Position numbers and translations under genes: made by a program. 64,000 nucleotides of DNA, taken from contig NZ_MRCM01000010.1 of NCBI RefSeq assembly GCF_002303885.1, positions 124,001 through 188,000 of the forward strand. The letters are read 5' to 3'. This document shows, piece by piece, positions 45,860-57,218 of the stretch. The notes under the pieces were generated by a model that worked only from the letters and a program-made list of their open reading frames with translations, was not told the DNA's origin and searched no databases. How positions within the stretch are numbered: position 1 is the first letter of the stretch; the number at the start of each line of letters is the position of its first letter. This stretch comes from Flavobacterium sp. ACN2 (GTDB lineage: Bacteria > Bacteroidota > Bacteroidia > Flavobacteriales > Flavobacteriaceae).

Positions 45860-47216
45860 TCCCAATATTGTCTCTTTGTATAATGAAATGGATTGGCTGC
45901 AAAAGGTAATCGATCAGGTTATTTGCAGTTATCTGCTTCAGGATGGACATGAAAACCGCTGGCAGGATATTCCGCTACCAGAAACTGATGCAGAAACTGA
46001 AAATTGTGTTTATTACAAAAAAATAACCGAATGGGATTTGAATCTTTACGAAAGGCTTTGTCTTGCCTTAATTCTTGCACCTCAGATTAAACCCGAAGTT
46101 CTGGATATTTTCTTTAGTAAAAATGCGATGTACGATCGTGGATTTACTGAATTTGGCGGAGTTATCAATAAAAATCATAGCGGTTTTTTGCCTACAGGTC
46201 AAACCTTATCTTTTTTAATTACCGCTGTAAATCCTGAATTAAGAATAGAAGTGCTTCAAATTCTGAATACTTCAAATATACTTTCAAAAGAACAGGTTTT
46301 GATTTTAGAAAATAACGAATCTAATGTTCCTATTTTGAATCACGTGCTTTCGATTAACGAGCGTTGGCTGAACTTTTTTATAACAGGCACTTTACCCAAA
46401 CTTGAACATAGCGTTTCGTTTCCTGCACAACAAATTTCTACCAAATTAAATTGGGACGATTTGGTTCTCGAAGAACATGTCATGAATCAGGTTATGGAGA
46501 TTAACGCTTGGCTAAATCATGGTGAAACTCTTATGACAGAATGGGGTCTAGAAAACAAACTAAAACCCGGATATCGAACCCTTTTTTACGGACCTCCAGG
46601 CACTGGTAAAACACTTACTGCAACTTTACTTGGAAAAAGCACCAATAGAGAAGTTTTTAGGGTTGATCTCTCTATGATTGTCTCTAAATATATTGGGGAA
46701 ACCGAAAAAAATCTTTCGAAAATATTTGATGTTGCACAACATAAGGATTGGATTTTATTTTTTGACGAAGCCGATGCGCTTTTTGGAAAAAGAACAAATG
46801 CTTCTTCTTCAAACGATCGGCACGCCAATCAGCAAACGGGATATTTACTGCAAAGAATTGAAGATTTTCCAGGAGTGGTTATTCTAGCATCCAATTTAAA
46901 AGAAAATATGGATGAAGCTTTCTCCAGAAGATTTCAGTCCATGATTCATTTTACGATGCCAACCGCAGAGGAAAGGATTCTTTTATGGGAAAAAGCATTC
47001 TCAGGAAAATGCAAGCTTAGTTCAGATATTGATATAGAAAGCATTGCCGAAGAGTATGAACTTGCTGGTGGAGCAATTATTAATGTATTACGATTTTGCG
47101 CTCTGGCTGCCATTCAGAAAAATGAAACAGCTGTCAGTCAGCACGATTTATTGGAAGGAATTAGACGTGAATTTAAAAAAGAGAACAAAACACTTGTGGT
47201 TACTCAAATGAATTGA
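45849..47216 (+). CDS. eCIS AAA+ ATPase (Afp15-like)
   Basis: This is a 455-residue AAA+ protein. Walker A GPPGTGKT is at 248-255, Walker B ILFFDEADA at 302-310, sensor/arginine region LASNLKENMDEAFSRRFQSM at about 346-365. An N-terminal domain of about 200 residues, specific to eCIS ATPases, precedes it. All catalytic residues are intact. These ATPases are needed for assembly or cargo loading and are a hallmark separating eCIS from phage tails. A longer frame starts with TTG at 45840; the ATG at 45849 is preferred. Confidence 0.93.
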   Translation: METNPNIVSLYNEMDWLQKVIDQVICSYLLQDGHENRWQDIPLPETDAETENCVYYKKITEWDLNLYERLCLALILAPQIKPEVLDIFFSKNAMYDRGFTEFGGVINKNHSGFLPTGQTLSFLITAVNPELRIEVLQILNTSNILSKEQVLILENNESNVPILNHVLSINERWLNFFITGTLPKLEHSVSFPAQQISTKLNWDDLVLEEHVMNQVMEINAWLNHGETLMTEWGLENKLKPGYRTLFYGPPGTGKTLTATLLGKSTNREVFRVDLSMIVSKYIGETEKNLSKIFDVAQHKDWILFFDEADALFGKRTNASSSNDRHANQQTGYLLQRIEDFPGVVILASNLKENMDEAFSRRFQSMIHFTMPTAEERILLWEKAFSGKCKLSSDIDIESIAEEYELAGGAIINVLRFCALAAIQKNETAVSQHDLLEGIRREFKKENKTLVVTQMN

Positions 47217-47220
47217 CGTG

Positions 47221-47778
47221 ATGAAAAAGAACGAAAACATAAAAAAAGTTGCCATTGCCGCACCTCAGCTACACCGTCATAAAGTGAAACTAAAAATTGG
47301 GAACTGGAAAAAACATTTTGATTTGAATTATGTGAATACCATAATTGCATTGGCTTTGAATGATTTCGACGACAAGATTTTCTTTTATATAAACGGATAT
47401 CTTATTACAAGTCACAATCTTTATTTGGTTGTACAAACTACCGAAAAAAGTGTAGAAGAAATGGTTACTAAAATTGAAAATCAGATCGTTAACTTATTAA
47501 AAACGAATCCTCAAAAACTAAAAGAAAACCGTGGCGAGGTTTCTATTATAGCTGATGACGAAAATCTTTTCTATGCCGCGAGAAAACCTTTATTTAAAAT
47601 TTATCCTTTAGAAAATGATCATCTGGTAAAGCTAATTACCGGAGAAAAAGTGGAGCTACCCTACTTTGATCGAGATTTAGAGCATTTTAAAAATAGGATT
47701 CACAACCATCCCTTTTGTTCAGCGATTAATTATTTGGGCGGTGTTGGCCCTGTTGAGGTTACGCCTTTTCGAGGTTAG
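47221..47778 (+). CDS. Unknown protein with faint Y1/REP transposase-like fold signals
   Basis: The 185-residue protein is lysine-rich at the start. Two segments recall the Y1 (IS200/REP-associated) transposase fold: FFYINGYLITSHNLYLVV, in the place of the usual VMPNHxHLLV strand, and RIHNHPFCSAINYLGGVGPV, in the place of the HNNPVRAGLV end. The HxH metal pair and a clear catalytic Tyr helix are not evident, so it would not be an active transposase. It starts two codons after the ATPase gene and so belongs to the operon. The frame allows a GTG one codon earlier. The resemblance is weak and may be chance; otherwise it is an unknown eCIS accessory protein. Confidence 0.7.
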   Translation: MKKNENIKKVAIAAPQLHRHKVKLKIGNWKKHFDLNYVNTIIALALNDFDDKIFFYINGYLITSHNLYLVVQTTEKSVEEMVTKIENQIVNLLKTNPQKLKENRGEVSIIADDENLFYAARKPLFKIYPLENDHLVKLITGEKVELPYFDRDLEHFKNRIHNHPFCSAINYLGGVGPVEVTPFRG

Positions 47779-47848
47779 AAATTTTGCTTTTTTGCGAAAG
47801 ATTATAAAGGCTATTTAATAGAAAGCATAAACGTATAAAAAAAGAATC

Positions 47849-48400
47849 ATGAATACTTATAGCAAAGTTTCGACAGAAAATGATTTTCAGGATGCAGCAA
47901 GCCATCTGACAAATAGCAACAGTACCAAAAATACTTATCAGCTAATTGATAATCGCGTTTCAACTTCAACTCTAAGAAATAATAATATTCCAGTTAGACA
48001 ATTAAAATCTAATCAGGCTATTGCTAATTTCAATTCTAATACAGTACAGCTAATAAAATTTGACAAAAAGCAAAGAGCAAAAAAATTAGCAGCAAATAAA
48101 AAGAAAAACGACGGCTTTCATACTTGTGATTACTGCGGATTTCAGCATTCACAGGTACATTATGCAACATTTCAAGGCAGAAGAATGGGCGATGGACAGT
48201 TTCACATTGATCATATACAACCCGCTTCAAAAGGAGGAAGAAACAACATGAGAAATGGCAGGGTATTTTGTGGAACCTGTAATACTTCTCGAGGAAACAG
48301 AGCACATGTTGGTGCAACTGGTTTTAAAAAATATCATGCTCTGCATAGAAAAACACTTCCAAAAAACTATATGCGCAGACCAAGTAAAAAAAGAAAATAA
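47849..48400 (+). CDS. HNH nuclease, candidate eCIS cargo
   Basis: This 183-residue protein has a disordered N-terminus (1-70) and a zinc-bracketed HNH domain (about 88-155): CDYC at 93-96, HIDHIQPASKGG at 119-130 with Asn132/133, and CGTCN at 141-145. This is a complete HNH endonuclease core, and the tail is strongly basic (RRPSKKRK). Residues 30-45 (YQLIDNRVSTSTLRN) resemble residues 27-40 of the next gene's product (RELTDNRPVSVLQRK), and a TVQLI motif ends the leader, as a TVAQL does there. This shared leader and the position at the end of the operon suggest DNA-damaging cargo. Delivery by the particle is inferred. Confidence 0.83.
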   Translation: MNTYSKVSTENDFQDAASHLTNSNSTKNTYQLIDNRVSTSTLRNNNIPVRQLKSNQAIANFNSNTVQLIKFDKKQRAKKLAANKKKNDGFHTCDYCGFQHSQVHYATFQGRRMGDGQFHIDHIQPASKGGRNNMRNGRVFCGTCNTSRGNRAHVGATGFKKYHALHRKTLPKNYMRRPSKKRK

Positions 48401-48446
48401 AGCATTTAGATCTAAAAATAACTAATAATATTTAAAATTAGTATTT

Positions 48447-50720
48447 ATGGAATATTCAACTGATAAAACAAAAACGCAATTTGCTGCAAATAGTTCTGAC
48501 GAAAAAATTGTTCAAAATAAGGCAAGAGAACTTACGGACAATCGCCCCGTTTCTGTTTTACAAAGAAAAGTAAACAATACTGGTTTGCCTGAAAATTTAA
48601 AGTCAGGAATAGAAAACCTTTCTGGTCATTCTATGGATGATGTTAAAGTGCATTATAACTCAGATAAACCCGCACAGCTAAATGCTCATGCTTATGCTCA
48701 AGGATCTGATATTCATTTAGCCTCAGGACAAGAAAAACATTTGCCTCACGAAGCTTGGCATGTTGTACAGGAAAAACAAGGGCGAGTAAAGCCAACTATA
48801 CAAATGAAAGGTAAAGTGAATGTGAATGACGATAAAGGTTTAGAGAAAGAAGCTGATGTTATGGGGGCGAAAGCTTTGCAGAGAAAGCAAATGCCATCAC
48901 CATTTTTACTCTCTCAAAATCAAACATCTAAGACAACTGTTGCACAGCTCAATGAAGACGAAGAACATGGTTTGGTTCCTCCTTCTACCCACGGTAGATC
49001 TCAAAGCTATAAATCACCTGCAGATCCCGCGTCAACAACTAAAGGGCATCATCATTCGGTACCACGTAAAAATTTAACACGCTTTGAGCGAATGATAGAC
49101 AGAATAGGAAGAATCCTTGCAACTTCAACCAATGTACACGTTGCTGTAGCTTTGGATGATAATACATTAGTATTGAGTGTTAATCAGGAAAGTCCTGAAC
49201 AGGAGAAAAAGTTAGAAAAAGTAGCTGCAAAACTCAAAAATATAATTCATAACCAAGATCCTTTAGCTGGCTCTTCAGACCAAAGAATTACGGGAGGTCG
49301 ACGTACCAAGGACATAGCCAAAACTAAAAATTTACTGGAAGGGGCATATACAGATGAAGAAACCGGAGTAGAAACTAACAAGGAAGTTTCATCACAGTTA
49401 AAACGATTAATCGTAGCGATCAATGCAGGTGTAATTGATACAGTCAAATACCATAGTGGAACTCCTGGTATTTATGTAGTTCCAACCTCTATGCATCCAT
49501 CTGATAAAACTCAAAATATGCATGGCGAACTCAAAGTCACCGGAGCAATTCTGGACCGTCGTAAAAATAGCAAGTATAATGAAAAAGATGTGTATATAGG
49601 TGGTACTCTTGCTGACTGCTTTGCTTGCAACGCATCTCATAAAATCATGAACGAAGAAATTCGTAAGCAACTAAAAGATTGGAGTTTTTATTCAGGAGGT
49701 ACACATGGAGGCTTATTTGTTGGGTATCGGGCCAGCGAAATTGTAGCTAAAAACAAAGCACGATTTCATCAACTTACTGGTGAAGAGGTCGTTGGCGGAG
49801 ACATCCCTAAAGTAAATTCTATCGATAAAGAATCTGATTCTTCACTAAACTATGATTCTGATTCTGAAGCAGAAGATGCAGTTGAGTTATCTGCCTATGC
49901 CAAGCAACGCAACAAGCTTAAATCCATTGAAAAAGACCTTAGAGCCAGCAGCAAAAAATTAAAACAATTTGATTTAGAAATACAGGCTGCAAGTAGCCAT
50001 CTTGAATTATTACGTCAAGAGATGCAAAAATTAACCCCGTATGTACAAGAAGAAAGTTTTAAAAGAGAACTTGAGCGAGCAAAACAAGAATATGAATTAG
50101 CACAGAAGGAAAGCACTCTTACAGAACAACTTTTAAGAGCTAAGGAGCAAGAAATTCAAGAAGCTTTAAAAGATTTAGAAAGTACCAAACAGAATATCCA
50201 GAAAGATATCGTGGTGGTAGGAACAACAGGCCGAAAACCTAAACGTGGAATACCGGTAACTTTTCGTGAAGATACCTTGATAGAAACAGGCTGGGAAGCA
50301 GGCAAAAGTTTTAACGAGCTTGCACTTAAAAATCTGAGTATAAAATATGCTTATAAACAAGCGTATGATAAAGCAAATAGTAAAGAAATTAGGGAACAAG
50401 TGGAGCTAGCTAAAGTTGAATTTCAAAAAGCTGAAAAATCTGTAACTCGCCTGAATCTAAGCTTACTGCATGCTAAAGCGCCACATGACCGTCTTGAATT
50501 TCTACCTTCAGAAATTCATAAAACAGAAGAAAATATAAAAAAATTAGAAGCTAGTCGAGAAAGTATGAATCAGCATATAATTGCTAAGGACGAAGAAAGA
50601 GTAAAAACAAAAGCCGATCAAAAACTTGCTGCAAACCATGGCAAAGTTAAAGCAGTACAAGGCAGACTTGATTGGCTCAATCAATCGGCTATTACTGCCG
50701 ATCAAACAGATGGAGATTAA
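48447..50720 (+). CDS. DUF4157 protein with putative cytidine-deaminase-like toxin domain, candidate eCIS cargo
   Basis: The 757-residue protein begins with a short leader containing DNRPVSVLQRK. A DUF4157 domain follows (about 45-140) with the zinc-peptidase-like motif HEAWH at 101-105 and ASGQEKHLPHEAWHVVQ context. A region at about 200-450 has the deaminase order: helix, two strands (NVHVAVALDDNTLVLSV, 229-245), a helix with MHGEL (His359, Glu361), then a strand and helix with GGTLADCFACNASH (Cys391, Cys394). The HGE...CxxC pattern is the zinc site of the deaminase superfamily. A long charged coiled coil (about 480-580 and 640-730) ends it. DUF4157 proteins are often associated with eCIS. 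Substrate (DNA, RNA or nucleotide) is unknown. Confidence 0.85.
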   Translation: MEYSTDKTKTQFAANSSDEKIVQNKARELTDNRPVSVLQRKVNNTGLPENLKSGIENLSGHSMDDVKVHYNSDKPAQLNAHAYAQGSDIHLASGQEKHLPHEAWHVVQEKQGRVKPTIQMKGKVNVNDDKGLEKEADVMGAKALQRKQMPSPFLLSQNQTSKTTVAQLNEDEEHGLVPPSTHGRSQSYKSPADPASTTKGHHHSVPRKNLTRFERMIDRIGRILATSTNVHVAVALDDNTLVLSVNQESPEQEKKLEKVAAKLKNIIHNQDPLAGSSDQRITGGRRTKDIAKTKNLLEGAYTDEETGVETNKEVSSQLKRLIVAINAGVIDTVKYHSGTPGIYVVPTSMHPSDKTQNMHGELKVTGAILDRRKNSKYNEKDVYIGGTLADCFACNASHKIMNEEIRKQLKDWSFYSGGTHGGLFVGYRASEIVAKNKARFHQLTGEEVVGGDIPKVNSIDKESDSSLNYDSDSEAEDAVELSAYAKQRNKLKSIEKDLRASSKKLKQFDLEIQAASSHLELLRQEMQKLTPYVQEESFKRELERAKQEYELAQKESTLTEQLLRAKEQEIQEALKDLESTKQNIQKDIVVVGTTGRKPKRGIPVTFREDTLIETGWEAGKSFNELALKNLSIKYAYKQAYDKANSKEIREQVELAKVEFQKAEKSVTRLNLSLLHAKAPHDRLEFLPSEIHKTEENIKKLEASRESMNQHIIAKDEERVKTKADQKLAANHGKVKAVQGRLDWLNQSAITADQTDGD

Positions 50721-50901
50721 GATCTAAAAGTTTAAAACCAAATCTTATGATAAAAGCTGACAAAATAGAGCCGATAGATTAAACTTTTAAATATTATAAA
50801 AACAAGTCATCCGAAAATAGATATTCAAGATAATATCAATAGACTTCTTTTCGTCTCAACAAAAATTGATTTATCTGCATACAGTTTGTACTTTTGCCCT
50901 C

Positions 50902-51360
50902 ATGAGTGATAATTTTACAAATGAATACTTTGGTATAGGAATACAAAATGGTAAAACACCAGAAAATTTAGGTGTTTTGTGGCGATCGGCTCAGAACTTA
51001 GGCGCAACTTTTATATTCACCATTGGCAATCGATATGCCAAACAAGCCTGCGATACACACGATGCTGTAAAAGCAATTCCGTATTTTCATTACGATACTT
51101 TTGAAGCTTTTTTTGAAAACTTACCAAAAGGAGCACGATTGGTTGGTGTTGAACTATCTGAAAAAGCCTCTGATTTAGAAACTTTTGAACATCCAAGACG
51201 CTGTGTTTATATATTGGGTGCAGAAGATCATGGTTTATCTAAAAAAGTAATGGAAAAATGCCATCATTTAGTAAAATTCAAATCAGAAAAAAGTTTGAAT
51301 GTCGCCGTTGCTGGAACTATTGTTATGTATGATCGAAATTTGTCTAAACCACGTTCTTAA
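50902..51360 (+). CDS. SpoU/TrmH-type RNA 2'-O-methyltransferase
   Basis: This 152-residue protein has a SPOUT fold. The motifs read NLGVLWRSAQNLGATFIFTIG (motif 1 with Arg), VYILGAEDHGLSK (motif 2) and KSLNVAVAGTIVMYD (motif 3), all characteristic of SpoU methyltransferases that modify ribose in tRNA or rRNA. The chosen ATG (MSDNFTNEYFGIG) is 12 codons inside a longer frame and gives the usual compact length. The exact target nucleotide is not shown. It ends at a bidirectional terminator shared with katG. Confidence 0.85.
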   Translation: MSDNFTNEYFGIGIQNGKTPENLGVLWRSAQNLGATFIFTIGNRYAKQACDTHDAVKAIPYFHYDTFEAFFENLPKGARLVGVELSEKASDLETFEHPRRCVYILGAEDHGLSKKVMEKCHHLVKFKSEKSLNVAVAGTIVMYDRNLSKPRS

Positions 51361-51370
51361 AAACATATAA

Positions 51371-51398
51371 AAAAAGACGCCGTAATTGGCGTCTTTTT
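51371..51398. terminator. Bidirectional intrinsic terminator between the methyltransferase gene and katG
   Basis: A perfect 11-bp stem (aaaaagacgcc / ggcgtcttttt) with a six-base loop has T-runs on both strands and lies between two convergent stop codons. Confidence 0.9.
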
Positions 51399-51418
51399 CT
51401 TTTTGCTATAAGCGAGTA

Positions 51419-54094
<2,676 letters not shown>

Positions 54095-56026
54095 TTACTT
54101 TATAAACTCAATAATAAAACCTCCTTTAGAAGCAATATTATATTGCCAGTTAGCGGTTAATGGAAAAGTTTCAACTTTAAAATCCATTAATGGATCTTTA
54201 CCTTCAGTAATGATTTTGAATTTCGAATAGCCTTTTCCATATTTAGCCAAATCAATTGAAACGGGCAAAGATGAGTTCGTTCCGTTTATTCCAATAATAT
54301 AAGAAAGGTTATCTTTTTTACGAGACAGCACAATTGATTTACCTGGATCTGCAACAATAGCCTCTGTTTTGTCCCAAGTTGCGGGCATTTCTTTTATTAA
54401 AGTCTTAAGTTCATTTGGCAATGAATTAAAAACTTCTTCAGAATCTGCAAAATGAATAATTCCTGATGTGTAAATCATGGCCATTGCTAGTTCATGAACT
54501 GAAGTATTTACACGTTTATATTTTCTAAAAGTCAAAGCAAACGGCGTATAATCTGCTGGACCAGCTACGTTTCTTGTAAAAGGCAAAACTGTATTTTGTT
54601 CTGCTGCTTTTTCTGGAAATCTCGGTTCGTAGAAATAACTTTCTGTTCCTAAAATAGCTTCTGCTGTTACAAAATTGGGCCATGTTCTGTGCCAACCTCT
54701 CGGAACTGTTGTTCCATGTAAGTTCACTAACAAATGTTCTTTTGCTGCATCTTCAAAAACGCCTTGTAAAGCTGCCATAACTTCTTGTCTGTCCGAACAC
54801 CAAAAGTCTATCTTGACACCTTTTATTCCCATTTCTGCCAATTCTTTAAATCTTTTTTTTCTTTTTACTGGATCAAAGTATTCTGCTGAAAATCCCCAAA
54901 CTAATGGCTGCACTCCTTTAGACAATGCATAATCAACAATTTTACCTTCTTTGTTGGCTTTTTCCCATCCTGCATCAAAAAGTGTGTATTTGAAACCAAA
55001 TGAAGCCGAAACATCCGTGAATTTATTATACATTTCTGGAGTAAAATCTTCGGGATGCGACCACCATGACCAAGCTGCCTTTCCAGATTGAATCCAAGAA
55101 ACGTCTTTTATTTTAGATGCCGGAGCCAAATCGGTAATCATAGTAGATAATAAAATATCACCCGCTTTATCTCCAATCATAATAACTCTCCATGGCATTG
55201 TCCAAGGTAAATTAGATTCAGGATAAGCATTTTCTTTATCAGGCAAAGGCAACGTAAATTTTTCGTCATTTTTAGCAAAAGCAATTCTATAAACTCCGTC
55301 TTTAGAATCTGGATCTAAATGACATCCTGGAAAAGAACCATCTGTTCCTGATTCTGCAATCAAAACCCAATTTTTAGCATCATTTACATTAAAAAGTGCT
55401 GGCATACACCAGCCAATAGATTCGCCTCTTGCGCCATTTATTGGATCTCCGGGTTTTACATTCACATAAAAATCTTCATAACCTGGAGTATAATCTCCTG
55501 CTTTGTTGTACGGCTGGAGCCATCCTTTTGCTTTTTGATCAATATGAAATCCTGTCAATTCGTTCTTTAGCACTCTAGTCTGTTTTTCCTGCTCTGTAAA
55601 CTTATATCTAAAAGCAACTCCTTCTTGCCCAGCAATTAAATCTATTGTCATTAAAGCGCCTTTGCTATTTTTGAATGTGATGCTTTTGCTTTTAAAAACA
55701 TGATCTGCAACTTTATTATTGGCAACTTTAAGCTCGTATTTTTCACGCTTTTCTTCAATTGGCGAAACCTTTACAACCGATAATCCTGTTGTAAAATCGT
55801 TGTTTTCAAAATTTAGTCCAAGTGGAGAATCCAAAATTATCGCTTGGTCTTTGCGGGTAACCTTATAAGACAACTTTCCATCTTGACTTAAAGACAACTC
55901 AATCTTATTTAGATTGTCCTTAGACTTAAGAGAAAGTTCTTCGTTTTGTGCTACACAGCTTGTCAGCATCAAAAATACGGCGGGTATCAGCGCACTTAAA
56001 GATCGGTTAAAAAACATTTTTTTCAT
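54095..56026 (-). CDS. Glycoside hydrolase family 97, probably a retaining alpha-galactosidase-type enzyme
   Basis: The 643-residue protein has a lipobox-like signal (FLMLTSC at 18-24), an N-terminal beta-sandwich (to about 290), a TIM barrel (about 300-550) and a C-terminal beta domain. Family blocks include WSWWSHPEDFTPEMYNKF, LHGTTVPRGWHRTWPN and EAILGTESYFYEPRFP. Asp407 in GVKIDFW sits at the nucleophile place of retaining members; inverting SusB-type enzymes lack it. Glu462 (GTE) lies 55 residues on, the same distance as the nucleophile and acid/base pair of the characterised Bacteroides alpha-galactosidase, as I recall it. It shares an operon with galM, which fits galactoside release, but the sugar is inferred. 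Confidence 0.9.
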   Translation of the reverse strand: MKKMFFNRSLSALIPAVFLMLTSCVAQNEELSLKSKDNLNKIELSLSQDGKLSYKVTRKDQAIILDSPLGLNFENNDFTTGLSVVKVSPIEEKREKYELKVANNKVADHVFKSKSITFKNSKGALMTIDLIAGQEGVAFRYKFTEQEKQTRVLKNELTGFHIDQKAKGWLQPYNKAGDYTPGYEDFYVNVKPGDPINGARGESIGWCMPALFNVNDAKNWVLIAESGTDGSFPGCHLDPDSKDGVYRIAFAKNDEKFTLPLPDKENAYPESNLPWTMPWRVIMIGDKAGDILLSTMITDLAPASKIKDVSWIQSGKAAWSWWSHPEDFTPEMYNKFTDVSASFGFKYTLFDAGWEKANKEGKIVDYALSKGVQPLVWGFSAEYFDPVKRKKRFKELAEMGIKGVKIDFWCSDRQEVMAALQGVFEDAAKEHLLVNLHGTTVPRGWHRTWPNFVTAEAILGTESYFYEPRFPEKAAEQNTVLPFTRNVAGPADYTPFALTFRKYKRVNTSVHELAMAMIYTSGIIHFADSEEVFNSLPNELKTLIKEMPATWDKTEAIVADPGKSIVLSRKKDNLSYIIGINGTNSSLPVSIDLAKYGKGYSKFKIITEGKDPLMDFKVETFPLTANWQYNIASKGGFIIEFIK

Positions 56027-56059
56027 TTATATAATTATTAGAGGTGGTAGTTCTTTTTG

Positions 56060-57082
56060 TTATTGGATTACATCAAAAGCATAAATAATAGTTTCGCTAT
56101 AAACTTGCCCAGATTGGAATATCGTATTCGGAAAATGTTCATGATTCGGACTGTCAGGATAATATTGGCATTCTAAACAGAGTCCATCAAACGAACTGTA
56201 TAGTTTATCATGTACCCCCATAATATCACTGTTTAAATAATCTCCCGTGTATAATTGCACTCCTGGATAAGAGGTGTAAACACGCATTATTCTTCCCGAT
56301 TTTTCATCATACAATTCACAAACAGAATTTTCATTTTTAGCGTTTCTATCAAAAATATAATAGAGATTAAGTCCGCTATTTTGCATTACATCTTTTAGTT
56401 TGTCTTTCAAAAACAAATACTCATCGGCAAGCAAAATTTTTCCTGTCGGAATATAATCGGCTGTGCTTTCTAGAATTTTAGATCCCTGAACGGTAAGCAG
56501 ATGATGATGTATTTTTTCTTTACAGGCAGATAAATTAAAATAAGAATGATTGGTAAAATTTAATGGCGTTGCTGCATCGGCTTCTGCCAAAAAATCAATT
56601 TTGAGTTCGTTTTGATCCGTCCATTTATAGCTCACTTTCATCTTCAAATTTCCAGGAAAACCACCTTCTCCATTTTTACTTTTAAGAATAAAAATTACGG
56701 CATCTTCTTCTACAACAAAATCAAACACTTTGTTATTAACCCCAGCCGAACCGCTATGATTATTGTTTTTACCATCGTTTTTATCGAGATGATATGTTTT
56801 ATTTTCGATAGAAAATGCCGCATTCTGAATTCTATTTGCAAAACGGCCAACAGTCGCTCCTATGTAAGATTGATCTTTTATGTATCCTTCTAAAGTTGGA
56901 AATCCTAAAACTATATTTTCTTTATTTCCTTCGGTATCTGGCACCACTATGGATTTTACTATGGCACCATAATTAAGAAGTTCGACATAATTGCCATGAC
57001 TATTTGTGATCTGAAATTTGAAAATTTCTTTTCCGTCATGCCAGCCAAAAGACTCACAAACAATATTATTGAGAGGGTTCAT
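56060..57082 (-). CDS. galM: Aldose 1-epimerase (galactose mutarotase)
   Basis: This 340-residue mutarotase interconverts alpha and beta anomers of free hexoses. Typical blocks are present: YIGATVGRFANRI, the NNHSGSAGVNNKVFD loop with His109, TNHSYFNLS with catalytic His179, and CLECQYYPDSPNHEHFP with catalytic Glu304. It has no signal peptide. It is the first gene of a two-gene minus-strand operon with the GH97 gene 33 bp downstream, and a well-formed promoter lies at 57129-57156. Hydrolase and mutarotase thus form a functional pair for sugar release and use. Confidence 0.9.
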   Translation of the reverse strand: MNPLNNIVCESFGWHDGKEIFKFQITNSHGNYVELLNYGAIVKSIVVPDTEGNKENIVLGFPTLEGYIKDQSYIGATVGRFANRIQNAAFSIENKTYHLDKNDGKNNNHSGSAGVNNKVFDFVVEEDAVIFILKSKNGEGGFPGNLKMKVSYKWTDQNELKIDFLAEADAATPLNFTNHSYFNLSACKEKIHHHLLTVQGSKILESTADYIPTGKILLADEYLFLKDKLKDVMQNSGLNLYYIFDRNAKNENSVCELYDEKSGRIMRVYTSYPGVQLYTGDYLNSDIMGVHDKLYSSFDGLCLECQYYPDSPNHEHFPNTIFQSGQVYSETIIYAFDVIQ

Positions 57083-57128
57083 ATAGTTTTATAAAAATAT
57101 TAAAATTGGTAATGTTAGTATAGAATTT

Positions 57129-57156
57129 CAAATTTAGGTTTGATTATTGTTCTCAA
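57129..57156 (-). promoter_or_regulatory. Promoter of galM-GH97 (TTG-N17-TAAATTTG)
   Basis: On the minus strand the -33 TTG (57154-57156) and the -7 box TAAATTTG (57129-57136) are 17 bp apart, a good match to the Flavobacterium consensus. It lies in the divergent region shared with the AraC-type gene. Confidence 0.65.
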
Positions 57157-57218
57157 AATGGACATTTTTTGCGAAAGCATGGATTAAATTACGATATTTG
57201 AAAAATACAATCCAGATC

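Noticed and set aside
24243..47216. Interpretation as a type VI secretion system
   Set aside because: No TssJ/TssL/TssM membrane complex or ClpV-type ATPase gene; gp25, PAAR and VgrG-like proteins are shared with eCIS.
48600..48900. DUF4157 HExxH domain as an active secreted protease by itself
   Set aside because: The domain lacks a signal peptide and a clear third ligand; it is more likely a leader or processing domain of the cargo protein.
24243..50720. Interpretation as a prophage
   Set aside because: No capsid, portal, terminase, lysis or integrase genes; the presence of an AAA+ ATPase and DUF4255 protein marks an eCIS.
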